A stretch of 64,000 bases of DNA from an uncultured Marinococcus sp. GTDB taxonomy: Bacteria > Bacillota > Bacilli > Bacillales > Marinococcaceae. The notes under the pieces are model-generated. The model saw nothing but the letters and a program-made list of their open reading frames with translations, was not told the origin of the DNA and made no database searches. The position numbers and the translations under genes are program-made. The first letter of the stretch is position 1; the number at the start of each line of letters is the position of its first letter. Positions 48,112-57,855 of this stretch are shown here, piece by piece. The DNA lies in the NCBI RefSeq assembly GCF_947493875.1, contig NZ_CANLSU010000006.1:186001-250000 (forward strand). Reading direction: 5' to 3'.

Positions 48112-49065
48112 ATGAACCGGCCACTTATTTACGGAAATACACCGACCTTCCTTCACGCTTCTTCAGTAGCAAAAGACTTATCGAAAGCAGCAAACTACCA
48201 GGCCACTATTTACGGCGTGCCATGGGAGGGAGCGGTAACCTGGGGAGCGTATACAGGCTGCGAGCTGGGGCCGAAGGTGATCCGCCAGTGCTCCGAGCGC
48301 TACAGCGGCTATCTGCCTGAGCTTGACGGCATCGATGTACTCAGCCATTACAGCCTCGCCGATGCCGGCGACGTTTCCACCACGCCGGCTGACGTCCCGG
48401 CCACCATGGACTCCATCCAGTCATTCGCTTCTTCTTTATGGGCGTCCGGCACTTTTCCTGTCGGTCTCGGAGGAGACCATGGCATCACATATCCTGTCAT
48501 ACGGGCGCTTGGTGAAACTACCGGAAAAAAAATCGGCATCATTCATATCGATGCCCACTTTGATAATAACGATGAATCGATGGGCGACGAGTTCGGGCGC
48601 GGTTCCCCATTTGCGCGCCTGTATGAATACGAGCAGGTGCGCAATGAGAGCCTCGTGCATCTTGGCATTCACGGCCCGCGCAATAAAGCAGTCAATGGCA
48701 GGTCAGCCAAAGAAGCGGGGGCTGTCACGATTACTATCGATAAAATCCGTAATGCTCCGGATTTAAAAGCATTTGCCAAGGAAGTCTACGAAACTGCTTC
48801 TGAGGGGACCGATGAAGTATATTTAAGTATCTGCAGCGATATTTTAGATTATGCTTACAATCCAGGCGGCCCGGCGGATGCAAACGGCCTCCGCCCCGAG
48901 CAGCTGCTCACCCTTATTCATGAATTCGGTATACACGGTGTCTGCGGCATGGATTTTGTTGAAGTCTACCCGCAGCAGGACCAAAACGATTTTTCCTCTC
49001 ATTTTGTCACGCTGGCTGTGCTCTACGTACTTGCCGGGAGATTAAAGCAGGAAGGAAAAGCATAA
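48112..49065 (+). CDS. Ureohydrolase (arginase/agmatinase/formimidoylglutamase family) with atypical metal site
   Basis: A 317-residue Mn-dependent ureohydrolase that cleaves a guanidino or formimino group. Metal motifs are GGDHG (His123) and DAHFD (Asp147, His149, Asp151). The third motif, normally SxDxD, reads SICSDILD, with Cys241 where the metal-bridging Asp is expected and Asp243 kept. The following NPGGPADANGL also differs from the usual DPxxxPGTG. Substrate cannot be told; formimidoylglutamate, agmatine, guanidine-type compounds are all possible. GAGGGTG lies seven bases before ATG 48112. It is a single gene, divergent from spo0B and closed by a shared terminator, and replaces rpmA/rplU at this place. 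Confidence 0.85.
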   Translation: MNRPLIYGNTPTFLHASSVAKDLSKAANYQATIYGVPWEGAVTWGAYTGCELGPKVIRQCSERYSGYLPELDGIDVLSHYSLADAGDVSTTPADVPATMDSIQSFASSLWASGTFPVGLGGDHGITYPVIRALGETTGKKIGIIHIDAHFDNNDESMGDEFGRGSPFARLYEYEQVRNESLVHLGIHGPRNKAVNGRSAKEAGAVTITIDKIRNAPDLKAFAKEVYETASEGTDEVYLSICSDILDYAYNPGGPADANGLRPEQLLTLIHEFGIHGVCGMDFVEVYPQQDQNDFSSHFVTLAVLYVLAGRLKQEGKA

Positions 49066-49071
49066 AAATAC

Positions 49072-49110
49072 AAAGAGGCGCCCTTTCATCATTTTGAAAG
49101 GGCGCTCTTT
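49072..49110. terminator. Bidirectional terminator between the ureohydrolase gene and hemH
   Basis: AAGAG-GCGCCCTTTCA pairs with TGAAAGGGCGCTCTT (one bulge); T/A tracts on both sides. Confidence 0.85.
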
Positions 49111-49114
49111 TACA

Positions 49115-50047
49115 TTATGAAGAAACCTTCTGTTCCACTAAAGCATCAATCGCGTCGCCGAGCGCCTCCAGGAACTCACGCTGACTGTTTGGCATTTCCG
49201 GCCGGTAGTATGCCGCTCCTACACTGTCGCAGGCATCTTTACATTCAACATCGTTATCAAACAATACTTCGAGATGATCAGCTACAAACCCAACCGGGCA
49301 ATAGACGAATGCCTCATAGCCATGTTGATGGTGCAGATCCTTCGTTAAATCCTGCACGTCCGGCCCAAGCCATGGATCCGGAGTATTTCCTTCACTCTGC
49401 CAGCCAATATCGTAGTGCTGAACATTGGCGCGCTCTGCGATCCACTGAGCAGTTTCTTTCAGTTGTTCCGGATAAGGATCTCCTTTGGCGATGATTTTTT
49501 CCGGAAGGCTGTGAGCAGAAAAGATAACGCATGTTTTCGTTTCATCAAGCCCATCAAGCATGGTACGCACCCGTTCAGCCCAGTAGTGCAGAAACTTCGG
49601 CTGGTCGTACCAGCTTTCTACACTGTGAATCGCCGGGCCGTTGATACGGGAGGATTCCTCCTGGGCCCGTCCATTATATGACTTTACGCTGAATGTCGAA
49701 AAATGCGGCGCCAGGACAATACTGTACGCCTCCTCGATGCCATCCTTTTTCATTTCAGCCACAGCATCCTCGATAAACGGGTCAATATGCTTTAAGCCGA
49801 TATACACGTGAAATTCCCGTTCCGGGTGGCGTTCGTTCATCACTTCACCCAGACCGTAGGCCTGGTCCTCTGTAATTTTTGCAAGCGGGGACACTCCGCC
49901 AATTGCTTTATAGCGGGAGACAAGATCCTCCAGGGCTTCTTCGGACGGTTTGTTTCCGCGCCGGATATGAGTGTAATAGCTTTCTACTTCGTCGAGGCTT
50001 CTCGGAGTGCCATAAGCCATCACCAAAAGGCCGGTTTTCTTTTTCAT
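49115..50047 (-). CDS. hemH: Ferrochelatase (coproporphyrin III type)
   Basis: A 310-residue iron chelatase of haem synthesis; Firmicute forms insert iron into coproporphyrin III. Catalytic His179 ([10 protein letters not shown]) and Glu260 ([13 protein letters not shown]) match His183 and Glu264 of B. subtilis. Its ATG overlaps the hemE stop by four bases. The hemY gene that normally follows is absent; the next feature is a terminator. Confidence 0.96.
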   Translation of the reverse strand: MKKKTGLLVMAYGTPRSLDEVESYYTHIRRGNKPSEEALEDLVSRYKAIGGVSPLAKITEDQAYGLGEVMNERHPEREFHVYIGLKHIDPFIEDAVAEMKKDGIEEAYSIVLAPHFSTFSVKSYNGRAQEESSRINGPAIHSVESWYDQPKFLHYWAERVRTMLDGLDETKTCVIFSAHSLPEKIIAKGDPYPEQLKETAQWIAERANVQHYDIGWQSEGNTPDPWLGPDVQDLTKDLHHQHGYEAFVYCPVGFVADHLEVLFDNDVECKDACDSVGAAYYRPEMPNSQREFLEALGDAIDALVEQKVSS

Positions 50048-51096
50048 CGTCTTCCCTCCAACTGTTCTTTCGAATATTCATGAACGAAAGCTGTTAAACG
50101 TTTCAACGTATCAGGCTTCACATCCGGGAATACCCCGTGCCCCAAATTAAAAATAAATCCGGGATGCTGAATGCCTTCATCAATAATAGCGGCAGCTCTT
50201 TTCTCTATTTCCGGCCACGGGGCAAGCAGTAAACTCGGATCCAGGTTGCCCTGAAGCGTTTTGGTGACACCCCGGTTTCTGGCTTCAAGTATGGAGGTCC
50301 GCCAGTCCAGTCCAATAATGGAGAGCGGCAGATCGTTCCAGTCTTCAAGCAGATGGCCGGCACCGACTCCAAACATGGACACCGGTACATTCTTTTCTTC
50401 TAAAGCTGCAAATATTCTGGTCATCACAGGCTTCACATACTGGCGGTAATCGGAGGCGTTTAAGGCACCGACCCAGGAGTCAAAGATTTGAATAGACTGG
50501 GCTCCCGCCTCTATCTGAGCACCAGCGTACCGAATCACCATGTCACCCAGTGTATCCATCAATGCAAACCAGGCGTCCGGCTGCGAATACATAAAGCTTT
50601 TGGTCCGGTGGTAGTTTTTTGACGGTCCGCCTTCAATCATGTAGCTCGCCAGTGTAAACGGTGCCCCGCTAAAGCTGATTAACGGCACATTCAGCTGCTG
50701 ACGCAGTAGCTTAATTGTTTCAAGCACGTAGTCGATATCCTTTTCCGGCTCAAGCGTTCCAAGCCGTTTTACATCATCCAGCGTTTCAATCGGACGGTCA
50801 ATGACCGGACCGATGCCCGGTTTTATTTCTACATCTACGCCGATAGACGGCAGCGGGGTCATAATGTCTTTATATAAAATAGCCGCATCGTTTTGATACT
50901 GTTCCACCGGCAGCCGGGTTACATAAGCACACAGTTCGGGATCATGAGTAATTTCCACCAGCGAATACTTCTCTTTTAATTTACGGTATTCAGGCTGAGA
51001 CCTCCCTGCCTGCCGCATATACCATACCGGCACGTGTCCAGTGTAGTTTCCTCCTGCTGCTTCTAAAAAAGTATTATTATATAAGGTTTCTTTCAT
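50044..51096 (-). CDS. hemE: Uroporphyrinogen decarboxylase
   Basis: A 350-residue enzyme making coproporphyrinogen [19 protein letters not shown] holds the conserved Arg and catalytic region; [16 protein letters not shown] and [10 protein letters not shown] are also signatures. ATG 51096 is preferred over GTG 51105 because AGAGGAAG directly abuts the latter. hemE-hemH form one unit. Confidence 0.97.
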   Translation of the reverse strand: MKETLYNNTFLEAAGGNYTGHVPVWYMRQAGRSQPEYRKLKEKYSLVEITHDPELCAYVTRLPVEQYQNDAAILYKDIMTPLPSIGVDVEIKPGIGPVIDRPIETLDDVKRLGTLEPEKDIDYVLETIKLLRQQLNVPLISFSGAPFTLASYMIEGGPSKNYHRTKSFMYSQPDAWFALMDTLGDMVIRYAGAQIEAGAQSIQIFDSWVGALNASDYRQYVKPVMTRIFAALEEKNVPVSMFGVGAGHLLEDWNDLPLSIIGLDWRTSILEARNRGVTKTLQGNLDPSLLLAPWPEIEKRAAAIIDEGIQHPGFIFNLGHGVFPDVKPDTLKRLTAFVHEYSKEQLEGRR

Positions 51097-51232
51097 TTTG
51101 GGCACTTCCTCTCTGCCTGCTCACCACTCAAGCTCGCGCAATCACCTTTTCTGTTTTTACCATAACCTGTCCGATCCTGTCATGTATAGTGCATTTCGGC
51201 AACATTCATAAAAAATTCATGAACGTTCAGCA

Positions 51233-51261
51233 CAAAATAAGGCAGCCCGCCAAGGCTGCCT
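51233..51261 (-). terminator. Terminator of the class A PBP gene
   Basis: AGGCAGCC pairs with GGCTGCCT; TTATTTTG follows on the minus strand. Confidence 0.75.
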
Positions 51262-51272
51262 CTAAGTCTCAA

Positions 51273-53429
51273 TCACCCTCCTAATCCGAAGATAGAACGG
51301 GCCTGTACCTCTGCCGTGTTCGACTCTTCGCCTTCCTGGTTTGTCGGTTCGTAGGAAGGGACGACAATATACTCTCTTAAATTAAACGGGTTTGCATTTT
51401 GGATCGTGTAGCTCCCCTGCCCGCGGACCTGGTCGATCTCTTCACGTTCTCCATCCGTCACTTCGTAAATCGTGTAATTAACGCGATCGTCTTCAGACGC
51501 TTCCCACGTAAGCTCCACGTTTAAGAAACCGTCACCGGCAAATGTAAGATCCCCTTCAAGCGAATCAATTTCCGGAAGCTCCACAGGCTCTTCCAGATCA
51601 CGTACCCCTTCCGGCTTTTCAAATTCTACCGCGCTGCTTCCAGCTGGAGTCTCGTTTAAAATGGATTTGAACAGTTCAACCGCATGGGAACTGCCGCCGG
51701 TTAAATAATTGTCTTCAGTTGTCTGATCGTATCCCATCCAAAGCGTGCCGGTCCACTGCGGTGTATAGCCGGCGAACCAGGCGTCTCTAGCCCCGCCTTC
51801 CACCGCTTCAAATGAAGTGGTTCCTGTTTTGCCAGCTAAATCGTAGGAGGTGTTTCCGGCTGATGCTGTCCCGTTTTCCACTACATTTTCGAGCATACGG
51901 GTCATGTACCATGCATTCTGCGGATCCATCACTTCCTGCTCTTTTGTTTCATGTTCCACAATAATATTTCCGTTACGATCTTTAATGTTTGTAATAAAGT
52001 ACGGCTCAGTTTTTGTGCCATTGTTTGAAAACGTCGTATAGGCTTCTGTTAACTGAGCCGGGGTGACCCCGTTTTCGAGACCGCCAAGAGCCGTCGCCAG
52101 TCCGTCCCCCTGCGGCTCGATGCCTGTTTTCTCTAAAAAATCATTCGTCGAGCTGCGTTCGAGCTTATCATAAAGCCATACTGCTGATGTATTGATGGAC
52201 TGCTCCAGTGCTTCACTCATCGTCACTTCGCCCTGATACTCCCCGCTATTATTTTTTGGAGAGTAGCCGTCGTAATCCAGTTGTTCATCCTTGAGTGTCG
52301 AATAAGGCTCATAATCTCCGGATTCAAGGGCCGGTCCATACACTGCCAGTGGTTTAAAGGCTGAACCCGGCTGCCGCTTTACCTCCGCCCGGTTCATGCC
52401 CTGTCGTTCGTAATCACGGCCGCCCTGAACAGCGACCACGCCGCCAGTGTTATGATTCATCATAAAGAAGGCACTCTCCGCGTCCTCTGAGCCGTCCGGA
52501 TAATACGCCTCTTCCTGCATCAGGCTGTAGGAAGCCTGCTGCATTTCTTCATTCATCGGCACCTGAATCGTGTAGCCGCCTTTATAAATTTCTTCCGGTT
52601 CAATGCTGTATTTTTCCTGAGCTTCTTTCATGAGCATATCCACATACGTATAGTATTCTGGATGGGTCTGCTGTTCCTGGAGCCCCGAAGGAAGAGATGC
52701 AGAAGCTGCTGTTGCTTTTTCTTCTTCTGATATGTACCCTTCACGCTCCATGATAGCGATGACGGTATCTCTTCGTTCTTTGGCCTCCTCCGGCTCATCC
52801 ACCGGCGAATAATTACTTGGTCCTTTTACCATCGCCGCCAACATAGCACCTTCTTCGACATTCAAATCAGAAGCGTCTTTGCCGAAATACTGCTGGGATG
52901 CAGACTGAATGCCATAAGCCCCGTGACCGAAGTATATCTGGTTTAAATAATATCCCATTACTTCATCCTTGGAGAATTTCTTTTCAAGTCCCATAGCAAT
53001 CAGCACTTCCTTTGTTTTACGCAGGAAGGTCTGGTCACTCGAGAGAAAAGCATTTTTTGCCAGCTGCTGAGTAATCGTACTTCCGCCCTCCACGATGCCG
53101 CCAGCTAAAATATCACGGTAAAGCGCACGCGCAATCGCTCTCGGGTCAATGCCACGGTGGTCATAAAACCTGATATCTTCAATGGAAATAAATGCCTCTT
53201 TTACGTGATCCGGTATTTGTTCTTCTTCAATAACTTCTCTGTCCTCTGAATACAGCTCCGCTAATTGTTCCCCGCTGTCATCAACTATTGTCGTTGTTTC
53301 ATTCATCGTCAGCTGCTTTTCACTGATCGCAGCAGCGCCGATTACAACGGAGGATAAATATATGCCAAAAATCAGAAGAAAAGCTGCTGCAGCTATCAGC
53401 AGCCGTTTTCCCCATTTCCGTTTATTCAT
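51273..53429 (-). CDS. Class A penicillin-binding protein (PBP1A/PbpF family)
   Basis: A 718-residue bifunctional peptidoglycan synthase. One membrane helix (8-32), a GT51 glycosyltransferase (about 60-235) with catalytic Glu84 in ISIEDIRFYDHRG and EGGSTITQQLAKN, and a transpeptidase with Ser356 (SAFK), SIN (411-413) and KTG (534-536). A ~75-residue fibronectin-III-like domain ends the protein (LNVELTWEASEDDRVNYTIYEV). All active sites are intact. ATG 53429 follows GAGGGTGG by eight bases. B. subtilis pbpF lies next to hemEHY, so this may be its counterpart. Confidence 0.93.
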   Translation of the reverse strand: MNKRKWGKRLLIAAAAFLLIFGIYLSSVVIGAAAISEKQLTMNETTTIVDDSGEQLAELYSEDREVIEEEQIPDHVKEAFISIEDIRFYDHRGIDPRAIARALYRDILAGGIVEGGSTITQQLAKNAFLSSDQTFLRKTKEVLIAMGLEKKFSKDEVMGYYLNQIYFGHGAYGIQSASQQYFGKDASDLNVEEGAMLAAMVKGPSNYSPVDEPEEAKERRDTVIAIMEREGYISEEEKATAASASLPSGLQEQQTHPEYYTYVDMLMKEAQEKYSIEPEEIYKGGYTIQVPMNEEMQQASYSLMQEEAYYPDGSEDAESAFFMMNHNTGGVVAVQGGRDYERQGMNRAEVKRQPGSAFKPLAVYGPALESGDYEPYSTLKDEQLDYDGYSPKNNSGEYQGEVTMSEALEQSINTSAVWLYDKLERSSTNDFLEKTGIEPQGDGLATALGGLENGVTPAQLTEAYTTFSNNGTKTEPYFITNIKDRNGNIIVEHETKEQEVMDPQNAWYMTRMLENVVENGTASAGNTSYDLAGKTGTTSFEAVEGGARDAWFAGYTPQWTGTLWMGYDQTTEDNYLTGGSSHAVELFKSILNETPAGSSAVEFEKPEGVRDLEEPVELPEIDSLEGDLTFAGDGFLNVELTWEASEDDRVNYTIYEVTDGEREEIDQVRGQGSYTIQNANPFNLREYIVVPSYEPTNQEGEESNTAEVQARSIFGLGG

Positions 53430-53497
53430 GAGCTCTGCCACCCTCGCTTTATGCACAAATATTTCACTCTGCTTTAGTCGGCAGACATTTCGTTAAG

Positions 53498-54289
53498 TTA
53501 CACGGAAACAGCTGGATTTTTTGCATACTTAACCTGAATGCTGCCAATAACAAGCTCTGCCTGGATATTTAATGTCACCTGTGTCTGCTCCTTCGCCTTA
53601 TGCTCTACCTTCATCGCTGCCCTCAGACCCTCTTCTTTATAGCCGAGCACCTTCGTTTCTCCAATAAGCGTCTTTGCGTCAATGTTAATATCCCAGTTTT
53701 CCGGAACAAAAAGCTTAATGCTTCCGACCATGCCACTGATCCGCACTGGCAGCGTCTCTTCTTCTGTTTTGGCTTTCGAAAAATCTATAATCACCTCGCC
53801 GGCTCCGTATTGGACAGCGGCCTCACGGAGTCTGAAAGGCTTCTTTATATAGACGCACTGACCTGCCAAAAAGCGGTGCTGTGCCGGAAGCTCCCGTTCC
53901 TGCCCGGCCCGGCGCACTTCATGCGCGTAAGAGGTGCTTCTTTCATGCCAGCTTTTTTCCTCAGACGCATTCAGATCTTTATCAATATCTATCTCTCTCC
54001 TGGAGCTGCTCCACCAGAAATAAAACAGAATAATTCCCGTTAGGAAGAGCACAGTGATTACTGCTGTAAATATAAAAGGCACATCCGCCCGGTTGGATAT
54101 ATGCAACAGGGCGAAACCGACAAACATAGCGCTGAGCCAGTAATTCCGCTGGTATACAAAAAAGCACGCAAGGCTTAATGCAATGATAGGCCATATGAAT
54201 AAACTAGCGTCAAAACCAAGCTGGGAAGATACGATACTTACGCCGGCAATGATAATACCCAGTCCCAAAAAACCGATTCTTTGGCTCAT
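53498..54289 (-). CDS. LiaF-like membrane protein (cell-wall-antibiotic response family)
   Basis: A 263-residue protein with four N-terminal membrane helices (about 5-110), a charged linker and a C-terminal LiaF_C (DUF2154) beta-rich domain (about 150-263; MVGSIKLFVPENWDINIDAK and ELVIGSIQVKYAKNP). LiaF inhibits the LiaRS two-component system in relatives, but no liaR/liaS gene is next to it. It lies 68 bases upstream of the PBP gene on the same strand and may be co-transcribed, hinting at a cell-envelope stress role. The start at 54289 is preferred over an upstream ATG because MSQRIGFLG begins the family domain. Confidence 0.85.
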   Translation of the reverse strand: MSQRIGFLGLGIIIAGVSIVSSQLGFDASLFIWPIIALSLACFFVYQRNYWLSAMFVGFALLHISNRADVPFIFTAVITVLFLTGIILFYFWWSSSRREIDIDKDLNASEEKSWHERSTSYAHEVRRAGQERELPAQHRFLAGQCVYIKKPFRLREAAVQYGAGEVIIDFSKAKTEEETLPVRISGMVGSIKLFVPENWDINIDAKTLIGETKVLGYKEEGLRAAMKVEHKAKEQTQVTLNIQAELVIGSIQVKYAKNPAVSV

Positions 54290-54500
54290 GCTCTCTTTCC
54301 GCCCTTCTTTTACTGATTTTATAAATATACGCAGCAGCATGTCTGTCCGTTCCAGATTCCCCTATTTTATTTTCCAGAAAGGATCATGTATGATAAGAAA
54401 ATACTATACAGCTTATGTATTCATTATACGCTACTCCTAAGCGGAGACATACCTATTTTCATTCTCTTTCATTACGTTTCAATAAAGGATGTGAACCTCT

Positions 54501-55679
54501 GTGGATAATTTATTCAGCAGATTAGAAGAGCTTTACCCGGAAATGGTGGAGATTCGCAGGTACCTGCACCAGTACCCTGAGCTTTCCTTTGAGGAAGAAC
54601 AGACGCCTGCCTACATAGCCGATTATCATCGTCAGCTGGGGCATGATGTGCGTACAGGTGTAGGGGGACGCGGTGTTACTGCCGTGCTCCGTGGTGAAAA
54701 GCCCGGTCCCGTTATCGCTCTCCGGGCGGATTTTGATGCCCTGCCCATCCAGGAGAACACCGGCCTTCCTTTCGCTTCAAAGACGGACGGCGTGATGCAT
54801 GCCTGCGGGCATGACGGCCATACTGCGTACCTGCTTGTCCTCGCTAAAGCCCTGCAGGAAGAAAGGCACAGCTTAAGCGGCACTGTTGTTTTCATCCACC
54901 AGCACGCGGAAGAATATGCCCCCGGCGGCGCAATTGAGATGATTCAGGACGGCTGCCTTGAAGGGGTGGACGTCATCTTTGGCACGCACTTATGGGCGAC
55001 GGTGCCCTACGGAACTGTCCAGTATTGCGAAGGGCCGATGATGGCGGCTTCAGACCGTTTTCATATTACGATTCGCGGCAAGGGCGGGCACGGGGCCCAG
55101 CCGCATCTTACCAAGGATGCCATCGTCATTGGCTCCCAGGTGGTCACCAGCCTGCAGCAGATTGTCAGCCGCCGCCTCGATCCGCTTCATTCCGGAGTGC
55201 TGTCCGTCGGCTCGTTTGAAGCCGTCAACGCCTTTAACGTAATTGCCGACAGCGCGAAGCTTACCGGCACTACCCGCTGCTTTGATGAAAACGTGCGGGA
55301 CATATTCGAAGAAGAAATTGGAAAAATTGTCCGCGGCACCTGCGAAGCAGCCGGAGCCGAAGCCGACTATGAATACCTGCGCGGCTATCCCCCGGTAGAC
55401 AACCATCGTGATGAAGCCCGTTTTATTGCTGAATGTGCTGAAAAAACAGAATCAGTCCAAAAGACAGAGTATATGAGCCCGTCGATGGCTGGAGAGGATT
55501 ATGCGCATTATCTACGGCATGTGAAAGGAACCTATTTCTTCACAGGAGCAGGCCATCCGGACTGGGAAACGACGTATCCACACCATCATTCGAAATTTGA
55601 TATTGATGAACGGGCGATGCTCACCGCAGCCCAGGTCATTGGAAGAGCCGTTTTGGAATATCCCGGCCCTTCATCATAA
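54501..55679 (+). CDS. M20D family amidohydrolase (YhaA-like)
   Basis: A 392-residue zinc-dependent amidohydrolase of the IAA-amino acid/N-acyl-amino acid hydrolase (M20D) family. HACGHDGHTA carries Cys102 and His104 metal ligands; HQHAEEYAPGG provides the catalytic Glu and ligand Glu (137-138); GTHLWATVPYG and the final HHHSKFDIDE complete the site. A dimerisation domain lies at about 180-290. GTG 54501 follows AAAGGATGTG by seven bases. B. subtilis yhaA also lies near ecsAB; substrate unknown. Confidence 0.92.
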   Translation: MDNLFSRLEELYPEMVEIRRYLHQYPELSFEEEQTPAYIADYHRQLGHDVRTGVGGRGVTAVLRGEKPGPVIALRADFDALPIQENTGLPFASKTDGVMHACGHDGHTAYLLVLAKALQEERHSLSGTVVFIHQHAEEYAPGGAIEMIQDGCLEGVDVIFGTHLWATVPYGTVQYCEGPMMAASDRFHITIRGKGGHGAQPHLTKDAIVIGSQVVTSLQQIVSRRLDPLHSGVLSVGSFEAVNAFNVIADSAKLTGTTRCFDENVRDIFEEEIGKIVRGTCEAAGAEADYEYLRGYPPVDNHRDEARFIAECAEKTESVQKTEYMSPSMAGEDYAHYLRHVKGTYFFTGAGHPDWETTYPHHHSKFDIDERAMLTAAQVIGRAVLEYPGPSS

Positions 55680-55681
55680 TC

Positions 55682-55719
55682 ACAGGCCCCCCTTTCCATC
55701 AAAGGAAAGGGGGGCCTGT
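55682..55719. terminator. Strong bidirectional terminator between the amidohydrolase gene and ecsB
   Basis: A perfect 16-bp stem (ACAGGCCCCCCTTTCC with GGAAAGGGGGGCCTGT) around ATCAAA; T-rich sequence is short on the plus strand. Confidence 0.85.
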
Positions 55720-55725
55720 CTTCAT

Positions 55726-56937
55726 TTATATCATCTCTTTTTGCTTTCTGCGGATAACCCACCGGGGATAATACATAAGAAGGGCAGCCACAAATAAAGC
55801 AAGCGCTGCCGTTACTAAAAGCGACTGCCCGATCCAGGCATGAAGCAGGACTATTCCTGCCCCCTGCACCATCAAAAGAGCCCTCGTGAACGTAATAAAC
55901 GCCTGTTCCTTCCACTTGACAGGCACAGGATACAGATCCGGCCAGTCAATCGTGGCATAGTGGCTTTTCAGTGCCTGCAGCTGTACAGCGGTCATATAAA
56001 GAAACAAGCCTCCAATCCCAAGACGCATCCATTCCGGGGCAAAGGCGTACATGACCAGACCGCAGACTACAAGCAGGCGGATAAACATACCTGCATATTC
56101 TCCCGAACGCACAAAAGCTTTGCCGTACAAATACAAATACGTATTTTCCTGCTTATGGGTGAATTTGTCCACAAGTGAGGCCAGCCAGCGCCGGCGTTTA
56201 ATTTTCACTTCAATATGGGGCACTTCCGCAAATGACTGAACAAAACGGTAAAATTTAGCCAGCTGATGGTTCTCGGCTTCGAGAAGCACTTCCCACCGCA
56301 GGAGCATGGAAGCAGAACGCCTCTTTACCAGCTGCCAGTGCCCAATCAATCCAAGGAGACCAGCACCGGCCAGAAAAATGCTTCCCCACCAGGCAGCAAG
56401 CATTAAAAGAGCCGGCCAGACCCAGCGGATCGCTGTAGATATGTAACGATGAGTGTGATTGTGCCATTTCCATTCTTCCCATTTAATAAATGTGGTTAGA
56501 AAGGTTATTACGAGCAAAAGCAGCAGCATTCCGATATAGCCGGGGCCACCGGCGGCGGTGCGTTCCTGAATAACCGGGCCGAGAACAATATACGCGGCAA
56601 GCACTTCCACTCCCTGCAGAGCCGCTGAGTAATGAATCGATTTTTTAAAGAATGGGGCCATCCGTTTTTCAAGCGGGAGCAGAAATACAAGGTCTCCGGA
56701 CTGAACAAACGGCCGGATAGGCCCGCGAAGCGTTAATACAGAAAAAATCAGCCAAAGAGCAATCACCACCCACGGAGAATGCGGGAGCCAGTCCAGAAAA
56801 GTCGGATAAAACACTGCTCCGGCAAACAGGAGAATATACAGCGCAAACATAAAACCGCTGTTACCGATTAACCGCAGGTAACGCCCGGCCTTCCCCCAGA
56901 AAGCTCCTGCCCGCTCGTTCCACCACTTTCCGGTCAT
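55726..56937 (-). CDS. ecsB: ABC transporter permease EcsB
   Basis: A 403-residue membrane protein with roughly nine to ten helices in groups, the permease of the Ecs exporter. Ecs affects protein secretion, competence and intramembrane proteolysis in B. subtilis; its cargo is probably a peptide. Its start overlaps the ecsA stop by four bases. No ecsC follows. Confidence 0.93.
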   Translation of the reverse strand: MTGKWWNERAGAFWGKAGRYLRLIGNSGFMFALYILLFAGAVFYPTFLDWLPHSPWVVIALWLIFSVLTLRGPIRPFVQSGDLVFLLPLEKRMAPFFKKSIHYSAALQGVEVLAAYIVLGPVIQERTAAGGPGYIGMLLLLLVITFLTTFIKWEEWKWHNHTHRYISTAIRWVWPALLMLAAWWGSIFLAGAGLLGLIGHWQLVKRRSASMLLRWEVLLEAENHQLAKFYRFVQSFAEVPHIEVKIKRRRWLASLVDKFTHKQENTYLYLYGKAFVRSGEYAGMFIRLLVVCGLVMYAFAPEWMRLGIGGLFLYMTAVQLQALKSHYATIDWPDLYPVPVKWKEQAFITFTRALLMVQGAGIVLLHAWIGQSLLVTAALALFVAALLMYYPRWVIRRKQKEMI

Positions 56938-57680
56938 GATGTGATTTCTCCTTTAGTCACTTCGATATACAAATCATCAAGATTCGCTCCAGGCATTCCC
57001 GCCTGCTCCTGGATTTCCTTCATGGTTCCTTTCAAAGCGACACGTCCTTCATGCAGCAGCACAAAGCGGTCACAATAGCGTTCTGCAGTCGCCAGAATAT
57101 GCGTGGACATTAAAATTCCTGCTCCGTTCTCCTTCATTTCCACCATCATGTCGAGCAGTGATTTAATGGCTACCGGGTCGAGCCCGACAAACGGTTCATC
57201 GACCACATACAGCTTTGGCTCTACCAAAAAGGCGCACATGATCATCACCTTCTGTCTCATCCCTTTGGAAAAATGATTGGGAAACCAGTTTTTTCTCCGG
57301 CTCATCTGATAGGTTTCCATCAGGCTTTCACTTCGCTTCTCCCAGACTCCTTCGGGTACTCCGTAGGCCATGGCTGTCAGGCGCAGATGCTCCCAGAGCG
57401 TCATTTCCTCGTACAATATAGGTGATTCGGGAATGTATGCCAGCTGCTTCCTATATGCCTCTGCATCCTCATGAATGGTTTTATTATTAATATAAATTTC
57501 GCCTTCCGCCGGCTCCATCAGTCCGAGAACATGCTTAATTGTCGTACTTTTCCCGGCGCCGTTCAACCCGATTAAGCCAACAATTTCCCCGGGGGCCACA
57601 TCAAATTCCAGATCATGGAGCACCGGCTTGTGGATATTGTATCCGCCGGTAATATGATTAATATTAAGTAGTGCTGTCAT
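56934..57680 (-). CDS. ecsA: ABC transporter ATP-binding protein EcsA
   Basis: A 248-residue ATPase: Walker A GLNGAGKST (38-46), Q-loop YIPESPILYE, signature FSKGMRQKV, Walker B LYVVDEPFVGLDP and H-loop STH. It powers EcsB. GAAGGAG lies seven bases before the ATG. It diverges from hit, as in B. subtilis. Confidence 0.96.
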   Translation of the reverse strand: MTALLNINHITGGYNIHKPVLHDLEFDVAPGEIVGLIGLNGAGKSTTIKHVLGLMEPAEGEIYINNKTIHEDAEAYRKQLAYIPESPILYEEMTLWEHLRLTAMAYGVPEGVWEKRSESLMETYQMSRRKNWFPNHFSKGMRQKVMIMCAFLVEPKLYVVDEPFVGLDPVAIKSLLDMMVEMKENGAGILMSTHILATAERYCDRFVLLHEGRVALKGTMKEIQEQAGMPGANLDDLYIEVTKGEITS

Positions 57681-57784
57681 ACAAACGCTCCTTCAGCTAA
57701 ATAAATACTATCTTTTTATATTCTACACAGTTTCATTGCATTTTGTATATTTTTGAAAGGAATTCATTTCTTCTTACATTTCCA

Positions 57785-57813
57785 TTTAACTCTAAACTGT
57801 AACTACGTATAAT
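57785..57813 (+). promoter_or_regulatory. Probable promoter of hit
   Basis: TTTAAC, 17 bp, exact TATAAT, 42 bp before the hit start. Confidence 0.6.
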
Positions 57814-57855
57814 AGGGTAGTAGATATACTTACGTTTAGAAAGGAGATCAACACT

